A DNA stretch of 12,900 nt. It comes from CAJQQY01 sp964352225. Lineage in GTDB: Bacteria; Bacteroidota; Bacteroidia; Chitinophagales; Saprospiraceae. The stretch is from assembly GCA_964352225.1 (NCBI GenBank), contig CAYGRM010000182.1:1-12900 (forward strand), in the 5' to 3' direction. The position numbers and the translations under genes are program-made. Each line of letters opens with the position of its first letter. The stretch's first letter is position 1. Positions 1 through 7,224 of the stretch are shown here, piece by piece. Under the pieces are notes generated by a model. It did not search any database and was not told the origin of the DNA. It saw only the letters and a program-made list of their open reading frames with translations.

Positions 1-3000
1 ATATCTTATTAATAAAATACTTTACAGTTTATGATTTGAAAGATAATCTTCCTACCAATATGATTTCATTTCATCAATTGGAAAAGCAAAAATATGAACC
101 AGGTGAAACTGCAACCTACCATTTTGGTTCTGCTCATTTAAATATTAAAGTTTTACATGAGGTAGAATTTAAAAATGAAATTATTAATCGAGAGTGGTTG
201 ACTTTATCTCAAATAAAAGATTTCCAATTACGCATCGAAGAAAAGCATCGTGGGAATATTGGCTATCATCTTTCCTTCGTGAAAAATAATCGAAATTACA
301 GTACTACCAATACGATAAATGTGCCTTGGACGAATAAAGATTTAAAATTCGAGTACAGCACTTTTAGAGATAAATTAAAACCAGGTCAAGAAGAAGAATG
401 GCGCATCAAGGTTTCTGGTAATAAAAAAGATAAAGTTGCGGCAGAAATGGTGGCAGCAATGTATGATGTATCATTGGATCAGTTCGCACCTAATTATTGG
501 GACTTAAATATGTATCCTACTCAATCTACCAATCAGTATTTACGAAGTGGCAACTTCACCAGTACGTACTCACAACTTTTTGCTAGAAATTGGCAAGAAG
601 GAGGGGTATCTGTAAATCGAAGTTACCGATATTTAGATTGGTTTGGATTTTCTATGGATGGTTTTTATGCCATGAGACGTTTTAAACGATCTGCAAGAGA
701 AAGTAATGAAATGGTTTATGATGATGCCCCTTCTCCAATGTCTGTAGAATCCGATATGGCTGTAATGGCCGAAGGAGCAATGAGTTTTTCAGACCAAGAA
801 ACCATAGAAGAAGTATCGGTTGGTTTATCGAAAGAGGAAGAACCAAAAGACGAGCAGGGGACAGATTTCTCTGACGTAAAAGTCCGTACCAATCTCAATG
901 AAACAGTCTTCTTTATGCCTGAGTTAATGACTGATGAAAACAGCGATGTTATCATCAAGTTCACCATGAACGAAGCATTAACTCGTTGGAAATTTTTAGG
1001 ATTAGCCCATACTAAAGATTTGAAATTTGGAGTCACTCAAAATGAAATTGTCACGCAAAAAGAATTGATGGTCATGCCAAATGCTCCCCGATTTATGCGA
1101 GAAGGCGACATGATTGAGTACGCTGCGAAGGTGAGTAATTTGACAGAGAAAGAATTGTCTGGAACTGCAAAGTTAGAACTTTTTGATGCGGTGACTAATG
1201 AGCCAATTAATCTTTTTGTAGAACGAAAAAGTACAACCTTGCCATTTACCGTTGGTGCAGGACAATCCGCCCCTTTATCGTGGAAATTAAAAATACCTTT
1301 CGGAAAAGTGATGGCGATCACTCATCGAGTAGTGGCGCAAGCCGGAGATTTTTCAGATGGAGAAGAAAGTAGTTTGCCCGTTTTGACCAATCGAATGTTG
1401 GTAACAGAAACGATGCCTTTGCCCGTTCGAGGAAATCAAACGAAAACTTTTTCTTTTGACCGCATGAAAAATGCGAATTCCACGACTTTGCAAAATCATG
1501 AATTGACTTTGGAATTTACTTCTAACCCAGCTTGGTACGCGGTGCAAGCGTTACCGTATTTAATGGAATACCCTCATGCTTGTACGGAGCAAATTTTTAG
1601 TAGATATTATGCCAATAGTTTAGCAACCAATGTGGCTAACTCTCATCCTAAGGTGAAAACTATTTTTGAGAAATGGAAAAATACCGACGCGATGTTGAGT
1701 AATTTATCCAAAAATCAAGAACTGAAAAGTGCATTGCTGGAAGAGACTCCTTGGGTGTTAGCAGCTCAAAGTGAAGAGCAACAGAAGAAGAATATTGGTT
1801 TACTTTTCGATTTAAATCGAATGAGTCAAGAGCGAGCAGATGCTGTTGCAACGATTGCGGAACGACAATTAAGTAATGGAGGTTTTTCATGGTTTCCAGG
1901 TGGAAGAGATAGTTGGTACATCACGCAATACATCGTTGAAGGGATGGGACACTTGAATGAATTAGGAGTTAAAGATATTCAGGAAGATCCTAAAGTTCAA
2001 AAAATGTTAAATCGAGCCATCGTATTTATTGATGCAAGAATTGCCGAGCAATATGAGGAGTTACTGAAATTAGTAAAAGAAGGAAAAACGAAATTGGAAG
2101 ATGATCATTTGAATAATATGGCCATTCATTATCTCTATGCCCGTTCATTTTTCACTAATCAACAAATGGATGGTAATCCTAAAACAGCGCATGACTATTA
2201 TTTAGGTCAAGCCGAAAAGTATTGGCTAAACAAAGGAATGTATCAAGAAGGAATGTTAGCCCTAGCTTTGCATCGAAATGGAAAAAGAAAGATCACTAAT
2301 GACATGATCAAATCATTCAAAGAGCGTTCGCTCAATAATGATGAGATGGGAATGTATTGGAAATATGATCGTGGTTATTTCTGGTATCAATTGCCGATAG
2401 AAACTCATGCTTTGATGATTGAAGTTTTTGATGAAGTGGCGAATGATTCCAAAGCAGTTGATGATCTAAAAGTCTGGTTGTTAAAAACCAAACAGACGAC
2501 TCATTGGAAAACAACCAAAGCAACCTCAGCAGCAGTTTATGCATTATTGAGAAGAGGTGCCAATTGGTTGCTCGAAGATGCTCCTGTACAAATTACTTTG
2601 GGTGATAAAAAAATCGATCAATCAAAAATAGATACTGAAGCTGGAACTGGATATTTTAAAATGAAATGGAGTGGGGAAGAAGTAACTCCTTCGATGGCTG
2701 ATGTAAAAGTTGAAAATCCAAATTCGGTCGTGGCTTGGGGAGCTTTGTACTGGCAGTATTTTGAAGACTTGGACAAGATTACTTCTTTCGAAGATACACC
2801 GCTGAAATTGAATAAAAAATTATTCAAAATGACTAATTCTGACCGAGGTCCGGTGATGACTGAATTAAAAGAAGGTTCACAACTTTCACCTGGTGATAAA
2901 TTACAAGTTCGAATTGAATTGCGCATAGATCGTCCGATGGAATATGTTCACATGAAAGATATGCGAGCAAGTGGATTTGAACCATTGAATGTACTCAGCC

Positions 3001-3218
3001 AATACAAATGGCAAGGTGGATTAGGTTATTACGAAAGCACCAAAGATGCGAGTACTAATTTCTTTATTTCCTATTTGCCAAAAGGAACATTTGTGTTTGA
3101 ATATCCAATGGTGGTAAATCATAAAGGTGATTTTAGTAATGGAGTCACAACTATTCAATGTATGTATGCGCCTGAATTTACAAGCCATTCTGAAGGAATT
3201 CGAGTGAAAGTTCAATAA
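1..3218 (+). CDS. Alpha-2-macroglobulin family protein, 3' part (5' end outside window)
   Basis: The reading frame is open from position 3 to the TAA at 3216-3218, so the gene starts upstream of the window; the TTG at 36 is only an internal codon. Over 1,070 residues are visible. In order they show macroglobulin (MG) beta-domains; a Met/acid-rich linker at about 690-890 preceded by a basic cluster (RRFKRSAR, 675-698); an A2M domain from about 897 (NETVFFMPEL); a helical thioester domain at about 1520-2560; and a C-terminal MG domain ending with YAPEFTSHSEG. The thioester motif CTEQ is intact (Cys 1581-1583, Glu-Gln 1587-1592), so the covalent protease-trapping chemistry is probably retained. 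Bacterial members are periplasmic or lipid-anchored protease traps, often encoded beside pbpC. No pbpC follows here, because a terminator does. The signal sequence lies outside the window, so localisation cannot be read. Confidence 0.93.
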   Translation, partial: ILLIKYFTVYDLKDNLPTNMISFHQLEKQKYEPGETATYHFGSAHLNIKVLHEVEFKNEIINREWLTLSQIKDFQLRIEEKHRGNIGYHLSFVKNNRNYSTTNTINVPWTNKDLKFEYSTFRDKLKPGQEEEWRIKVSGNKKDKVAAEMVAAMYDVSLDQFAPNYWDLNMYPTQSTNQYLRSGNFTSTYSQLFARNWQEGGVSVNRSYRYLDWFGFSMDGFYAMRRFKRSARESNEMVYDDAPSPMSVESDMAVMAEGAMSFSDQETIEEVSVGLSKEEEPKDEQGTDFSDVKVRTNLNETVFFMPELMTDENSDVIIKFTMNEALTRWKFLGLAHTKDLKFGVTQNEIVTQKELMVMPNAPRFMREGDMIEYAAKVSNLTEKELSGTAKLELFDAVTNEPINLFVERKSTTLPFTVGAGQSAPLSWKLKIPFGKVMAITHRVVAQAGDFSDGEESSLPVLTNRMLVTETMPLPVRGNQTKTFSFDRMKNANSTTLQNHELTLEFTSNPAWYAVQALPYLMEYPHACTEQIFSRYYANSLATNVANSHPKVKTIFEKWKNTDAMLSNLSKNQELKSALLEETPWVLAAQSEEQQKKNIGLLFDLNRMSQERADAVATIAERQLSNGGFSWFPGGRDSWYITQYIVEGMGHLNELGVKDIQEDPKVQKMLNRAIVFIDARIAEQYEELLKLVKEGKTKLEDDHLNNMAIHYLYARSFFTNQQMDGNPKTAHDYYLGQAEKYWLNKGMYQEGMLALALHRNGKRKITNDMIKSFKERSLNNDEMGMYWKYDRGYFWYQLPIETHALMIEVFDEVANDSKAVDDLKVWLLKTKQTTHWKTTKATSAAVYALLRRGANWLLEDAPVQITLGDKKIDQSKIDTEAGTGYFKMKWSGEEVTPSMADVKVENPNSVVAWGALYWQYFEDLDKITSFEDTPLKLNKKLFKMTNSDRGPVMTELKEGSQLSPGDKLQVRIELRIDRPMEYVHMKDMRASGFEPLNVLSQYKWQGGLGYYESTKDASTNFFISYLPKGTFVFEYPMVVNHKGDFSNGVTTIQCMYAPEFTSHSEGIRVKVQ

Positions 3219-3249
3219 CTAATTCTCTTAAAATTTCACATAAATATTA

Positions 3250-3282
3250 AATCTCCACCTTCCTAGAGGGTGGGGATTTTTT
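3250..3282 (+). terminator. Rho-independent terminator of the macroglobulin gene
   Basis: Arms AATCTCCACC (3250-3259) and GGTGGGGATT (3269-3278) form a 10-bp stem with one G-T wobble and a 9-nt loop. The right arm runs into six Ts (3277-3282). It lies 31 bases after the macroglobulin stop codon and separates that gene from the next cluster. Confidence 0.88.
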
Positions 3283-3328
3283 ATTTGTTTTAAGCTAGAA
3301 TTGTTCACGGATTTTCGATTTTTATAGT

Positions 3329-3353
3329 AAAATCCCTAACATTTTGGGATTTT
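3329..3353. promoter_or_regulatory. Inverted repeat upstream of the DUF4856-imelysin-VKGC-TonB cluster
   Basis: AAAATCCC (3329-3336) and GGGATTTT (3346-3353) are a perfect 8-bp inverted repeat around a 9-base spacer. It contains CCTAAC (3335-3340), a hexamer that recurs 55 bases downstream in the palindrome at the promoter. It could be a distal operator. The T-rich right arm also allows a weak secondary terminator for the upstream gene. The sequence alone does not decide. Confidence 0.35.
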
Positions 3354-3385
3354 TCACATTTCCTACCTAAAAAAATCACCCAAAT

Positions 3386-3405
3386 AATACCTAACGTTGG
3401 GTATT
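3386..3405. promoter_or_regulatory. Near-perfect palindrome overlapping the -33 element (candidate operator)
   Basis: ATACCTAAC (3387-3395) and GTTGGGTAT (3396-3404) form an 18-bp palindrome with no spacer and a single T/G imperfection; one further A-T pair at 3386/3405 extends it. It overlaps the TTG of the promoter candidate, the position where a repressor would block polymerase. The bound regulator is unknown, and I see no regulator gene in the window. Confidence 0.45.
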
Positions 3406-3434
3406 GGTGGAATGCGTTCTGTGGGCTACTTTTG
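3404..3434 (+). promoter_or_regulatory. Bacteroidota-type promoter for the cluster starting at 3486
   Basis: TTG (3404-3406), 20 bases, then TACTTTTG (3427-3434) matches the Bacteroidota consensus TTG-N19/20-TAnnTTTG at every specified base. Transcription would start near 3441, giving a leader of about 45 bases before the ATG at 3486. A palindrome overlaps the -33 element. It is the best promoter match I found in the window. Confidence 0.7.
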
Positions 3435-3485
3435 CATCGTTATATTTATTTAGATTAAATCCAATTAGAGAACAACTTACTTAAA

Positions 3486-4595
3486 ATGAAATCACAATTT
3501 TTCTTATTATTTCTTACTAGTTTTTTATTGATCACCTCTTGTGACAAGGATGATGACTCGCTGACAAATGAACCTAATTATACGATTCCTACCACTTATA
3601 ATTTTGCAAATGTCAATTATAGCGGACAGATTCAAAGAATCGAAATGTTAAGTGAGATGAAGACTTATATGAGTAGTGCTAATGTTATGGGTACTAATAT
3701 AGAGGCATCAAGATTAGCAGCAATGTACAATAACCAAGCGGCTGATGCGGCTTGGATTAAATCATATGAAGATTCAAAACAGCTGAGAAATAAAACTTTC
3801 GAACCTGTGCAAGCTACCTTTGATCAACTTATTTCTGACTTAGCGGAGGCTAGTCAATCAACAGTTGCAGGTGAAGAAGGCACAGCAGGAGTAGTCACCA
3901 GTAATGATGGTGCCAAGAACTACCTGTTCAATGATAAAGGAGTAGAGCTAGCTCAATTAGTGGAAAAAGGGTTAATGGGAGCAGCCTTTTATTATCAATC
4001 TGCGGGAGTTTACTTTGAGTCAGGTAAAATTGATTCAGATAATGAAATAGTGATTGAAGGGAGTGGTACTGCCATGGAACATGCATTTGATGAGGCCTTT
4101 GGCTATTTTGGAGTTCCTATTGATTTTCCAACCAATACAGACAATATCATTTTTTGGGGGAATTACTGTAACGGAAGAAATAGTCTTTTGGGAAGCAATA
4201 AAATCATTATGGATGCTTTCTTAAAAGGAAGGGCAGCAATTTCTAACAATGACCTTACAACACGCGATGAAGCAATCAAAACAGTCAGAGATACTTGGGA
4301 ATTAGTTGTAGCCACTACAGCTATTCACTATATCAATAGTGGCTTAAATAACTTTTCGGATAATGCAATTAAAGGTCATGCATTATCCGAAGCACTTGCA
4401 TTTATCTACTCTCTGCAATTCAATCCAACTAAGACCATTACTAATTCTCAAGTAGAAGAATTACTTACTCTTATCGGAGGCAGTAGTGATATTCTTGATT
4501 CCAATTTATACAATGCTACTGAAGCAAATCTTCAATTAGCAAAGGACAAGTTAGCTGACTGGTATAATGTGGTAGATAAAAAAGATGATTTTTAA
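3486..4595 (+). CDS. DUF4856-family lipoprotein
   Basis: A 369-aa lipoprotein. The N-terminus is a type II signal peptide with lipobox ITSC (Cys19), followed at once by DKDDD, which resembles the acidic lipoprotein export signal that sends Bacteroidota lipoproteins to the cell surface. The mature start YTIPTTYNFANVNYSGQ and the later MEHAFDEAFGYFG (residues 197-209) fit the DUF4856 family as I remember it. That family has no assigned activity and often lies near imelysin-family genes; the helical character and the H/D/E cluster at 198-203 suggest a distant imelysin-like fold or metal site, which is inference. It is the first gene after the promoter at 3404-3434, with the imelysin gene 96 bases downstream. 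The ATG at 3486 is supported by the immediately following signal peptide. Confidence 0.85.
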   Translation: MKSQFFLLFLTSFLLITSCDKDDDSLTNEPNYTIPTTYNFANVNYSGQIQRIEMLSEMKTYMSSANVMGTNIEASRLAAMYNNQAADAAWIKSYEDSKQLRNKTFEPVQATFDQLISDLAEASQSTVAGEEGTAGVVTSNDGAKNYLFNDKGVELAQLVEKGLMGAAFYYQSAGVYFESGKIDSDNEIVIEGSGTAMEHAFDEAFGYFGVPIDFPTNTDNIIFWGNYCNGRNSLLGSNKIIMDAFLKGRAAISNNDLTTRDEAIKTVRDTWELVVATTAIHYINSGLNNFSDNAIKGHALSEALAFIYSLQFNPTKTITNSQVEELLTLIGGSSDILDSNLYNATEANLQLAKDKLADWYNVVDKKDDF

Positions 4596-4691
4596 TAGAA
4601 AAAAATCAGTTTCAGATTATCATTCTCTTTTAATTCAAGAATGAAAATGTTGTGTAGATTATAAAAAAAACACTACCTAAAATATCGTAAA

Positions 4692-5816
4692 ATGAAATTT
4701 TTAAAAATATTAATTGTACTTTTTATTTCGAGTAGTTTTCTGATCACATCCTGTAAAGAGGATGATGAACGAGATCCGTGTACAAGTGATTTCGATCAAG
4801 TTGCCCTTTTTACTAATGTTGCTGATAACATTATACTTCCAAGTTATGAAGAATTAAAATCTAAGACGGATGACTTGTCAGCTAAAACCCAAAGTTTTGT
4901 TTCATCACCTGATGAAAATGGTTTAATTGAATTACAAAATGCTTTCAAAGCAGCATATTTAAGCTGGCAAAATTCTGCTCAGTTTGAGTTCGGGCCAGCC
5001 GAAGATATTTTCCTAAGAAATAGCTTAAACAACTTTCCAGCTAACACCAGTCAAATTCAATTTAATATTGAAAACGAAACTAATAATTTTGATCAACCTG
5101 ATACTTACGATCAAGGATTTCCTGCATTAGATTTTTTACTTTTTGGTATTGCAGGCAGTAACGATGCTTCGGAAATATTGAAAGTTTACACAGAAAATGG
5201 GGAAAATGAGAAGTATAAAAAATATCTCAACGATTTAGTGATTGATATGCAAGCTAAGGTCGCACAGACTCATGATTCATGGAAAAATGGTTACCGTGAT
5301 GCTTTTATTTCAAGGACTGGAACAGCTGCAGGAAACTCATTGAGTCAGATTATCAATGGATGGAATGAAAATTATGAATTGATTAAAAGAAATAAAATCG
5401 GGGTTCCTTCAGGAGTCTTGGATTTGAATTTTCCATTGCCTGACAAAGTGGAAGCGGTTTATAGTGGCATTTCTAGTTCATTAGCTGAGGAAGCTTTGAA
5501 TGCATCTTTCAGGTTGTACCTGGGAATGGATAATGATGGAAATGATAGAATTGGATTAGATGATTTTCTCAATGAAGTTAATGCTGAGAAAAACGGAAAA
5601 ACTTTAGATGCAGTTATTCAAGAACAATTTACAAATGCCATCAATGCAGTTTCAGCTTTGCCAGATCCATTGTCTGAAGCTATCGAAAATGATGAAATGC
5701 CAACAGTTCTAGCATATAATGAAATCACTAAACAAGTTGTCAATATCAAAACAGATTTACCATCAGTCCTTTGTATTTCGATTACTTACGTTGATAATCC
5801 AAGTGATAGTGATTAA
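4692..5816 (+). CDS. Imelysin-family (IrpA/EfeO-like) lipoprotein
   Basis: A 374-aa lipoprotein with lipobox ITSC (Cys21) followed by KEDDE, again a surface-export-like acidic signal. Imelysin features are visible: an N-terminal helical repeat with PSYEEL (50-55) and the AAYLSWQ segment (87-93), EFGPAEDIF (99-107), the GFPALDFLLFG segment (142-152), and the typical C-terminal ending NIKTDLPSVLCISITYVDN (351-369). Imelysin-family proteins are periplasmic or surface proteins repeatedly linked to iron uptake. The GxHxxE motif described for the family appears here as GFPALD, so the His and Glu ligands of that motif are absent and metal binding, if any, must use other residues. The stop TAA overlaps the next ATG by one base, implying translational coupling. 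The gap of 96 bases after the DUF4856 gene has no clear promoter or terminator. Confidence 0.9.
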   Translation: MKFLKILIVLFISSSFLITSCKEDDERDPCTSDFDQVALFTNVADNIILPSYEELKSKTDDLSAKTQSFVSSPDENGLIELQNAFKAAYLSWQNSAQFEFGPAEDIFLRNSLNNFPANTSQIQFNIENETNNFDQPDTYDQGFPALDFLLFGIAGSNDASEILKVYTENGENEKYKKYLNDLVIDMQAKVAQTHDSWKNGYRDAFISRTGTAAGNSLSQIINGWNENYELIKRNKIGVPSGVLDLNFPLPDKVEAVYSGISSSLAEEALNASFRLYLGMDNDGNDRIGLDDFLNEVNAEKNGKTLDAVIQEQFTNAINAVSALPDPLSEAIENDEMPTVLAYNEITKQVVNIKTDLPSVLCISITYVDNPSDSD

Positions 5817-7180
5817 TGTTGTCTGGTGATTTTGTAGAAAAAATAAAATGGCGTCTTATTGATTCGCCAGTAGGAATTACGCCCCTCGTCAGATTTAGAA
5901 TCCTTTTTGGAGGCTTAATGATGTTGGGCGCAATTCGATTTATTGAAGAGGGCTGGATTGAAAAATTATACCTAGAACCAAGATACTTTTTTAAGTTTTA
6001 TTGGTTTGAGTGGGTTCGCCCTTTTGATGAAAAGGGAATGTATATTTTATTATTTACGATTATCGTAAGTGCCGCAATGGTCATGTTAGGATTTTTATAT
6101 CGCATTGCCATTATCACGTTCTTTGTCAGTTTTACGTATCTCGAATTGATTGATGCGACCAATTATTTGAACCATCATTACTTGGTTTGTCTATTATCAT
6201 TTTTAATGATTTTTCTTCCAGCGAATCAATCTTTTTCTATGGATGCTTGGATTTGGAAAAAAATTAAAACAGATCAAGTACCTAGTTGGACGATCAATAT
6301 TTTAATTTTCCAATTAACTGTAGTTTACACTTTTGCAGGTATGGCAAAGTTAAATTATGATTGGATGGTTCAGGCAATGCCGCTAGCTGTATGGCTGCCA
6401 GAGAGACAAGAAATACCCATCATCGGTTATTTTTTTCAATTCAAATGGGTAGCTTTTTTGATGAGTTGGGCAGGTGCATTTTATGATTTGACGATTGCCT
6501 ATTTTTTGATGTATTCGCGAACCAGGCCATTCGCATATTTCTTAGTAATTGTGTTTCATTTGATGACTTGGTTACTTTTTAATATTGGGTTATTTCCTTG
6601 GATCATGATAGTGAGTACATTGATTTTTTTTCCAGATAAATCTTTTATTTCCAAATCTGAGAACGGACTTGGCCATAAAACTTACAGCAAATCAGCTGCT
6701 GGAAAATGGAATTTTGCTCAACTAAAAAGACAAATACTTATTCCTTTTATAGGAGTGTATATGTTGTTCCAATTATTGATTCCTTTGCGTCATTTTTTAT
6801 ATCCAAGCAATGTATTTTGGGCAGAGGAAGGTTATCGATTTTCATGGAGAGTGATGCTTGTGGAAAAATCAGGGCAAGCAACTTTTACCTTGAAAGATCC
6901 TGAAACCAATCGACAAACTGAAATAATTAATTCGAGATATTTAACTCAATTTCAAGAAAAACAAATGAGCGTTCAACCTGATTTTATTTTGCAATTTGCT
7001 CATTATCTGAAATACGAATATGAGCGAACACACGGGATTAAAAACCCCATAATTACTGTCGATTCACATGTAGCATTAAATGGAAGAGTGAGCCAAAGGT
7101 TTATTGATCCAAATGTAAACTTAGCAAAAATTAAAGATGACTTTTTTCCAAAAAAATGGGTTTTAGATTTTAAGAGATAA
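5816..7180 (+). CDS. Vitamin K-dependent gamma-carboxylase homologue (HTTM domain membrane protein)
   Basis: A 454-aa polytopic membrane protein. Residues 1-275 form the multi-helix HTTM region. NHHY (119-122) aligns with the NHSY of animal gamma-glutamyl carboxylase, placing His120 at the GGCX His160 position. FAGMAKLNYDW (173-183) aligns with its IAGVKKLDADW, so Lys178 occupies the catalytic-base position (GGCX Lys218). FHLM (247-250) matches a further conserved His segment. The C-terminal part (about 333-454) is also VKGC-like: EEGYRFSWRVML (337-348) and NGRVSQRFIDPNV (422-434) resemble the animal enzyme. The family couples oxidation of reduced vitamin K to carboxylation of glutamate; menaquinone would be the natural cofactor here. 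Substrate and activity are unproven. The start ATG overlaps the imelysin stop, and the TonB receptor follows 44 bases later. Confidence 0.88.
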   Translation: MLSGDFVEKIKWRLIDSPVGITPLVRFRILFGGLMMLGAIRFIEEGWIEKLYLEPRYFFKFYWFEWVRPFDEKGMYILLFTIIVSAAMVMLGFLYRIAIITFFVSFTYLELIDATNYLNHHYLVCLLSFLMIFLPANQSFSMDAWIWKKIKTDQVPSWTINILIFQLTVVYTFAGMAKLNYDWMVQAMPLAVWLPERQEIPIIGYFFQFKWVAFLMSWAGAFYDLTIAYFLMYSRTRPFAYFLVIVFHLMTWLLFNIGLFPWIMIVSTLIFFPDKSFISKSENGLGHKTYSKSAAGKWNFAQLKRQILIPFIGVYMLFQLLIPLRHFLYPSNVFWAEEGYRFSWRVMLVEKSGQATFTLKDPETNRQTEIINSRYLTQFQEKQMSVQPDFILQFAHYLKYEYERTHGIKNPIITVDSHVALNGRVSQRFIDPNVNLAKIKDDFFPKKWVLDFKR

Positions 7181-7224
7181 ATACAATTAATTGACTATCA
7201 GGTAGTTGTGGTTTAAATTTAAAA

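Noticed and set aside
36..38. TTG at 36 as the start of the macroglobulin gene
   Set aside because: The frame is open to the left edge (from position 3) and no signal peptide follows the TTG; the gene is truncated by the window.
716..2926. Several minus-strand reading frames of 60-106 codons opposite the macroglobulin gene
   Set aside because: They are antisense shadows of a clear coding region and show no domain-like sequence.
4615..4624. GATTATCATT resembling half of a Fur box between the DUF4856 and imelysin genes
   Set aside because: It is a half-site only, in AT-rich DNA, with no matching second half and no promoter beside it.
4618..4643. Small inverted repeat TCATTCT / AGAATGA between DUF4856 and imelysin as a terminator
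   Set aside because: The stem is only 7 bp and AT-rich, with an 11-base loop and no T-run; read-through is expected.
6706..6903. A 65-codon plus-strand reading frame inside the VKGC homologue
   Set aside because: It lies wholly within a well-supported gene in another frame and has no recognisable features.
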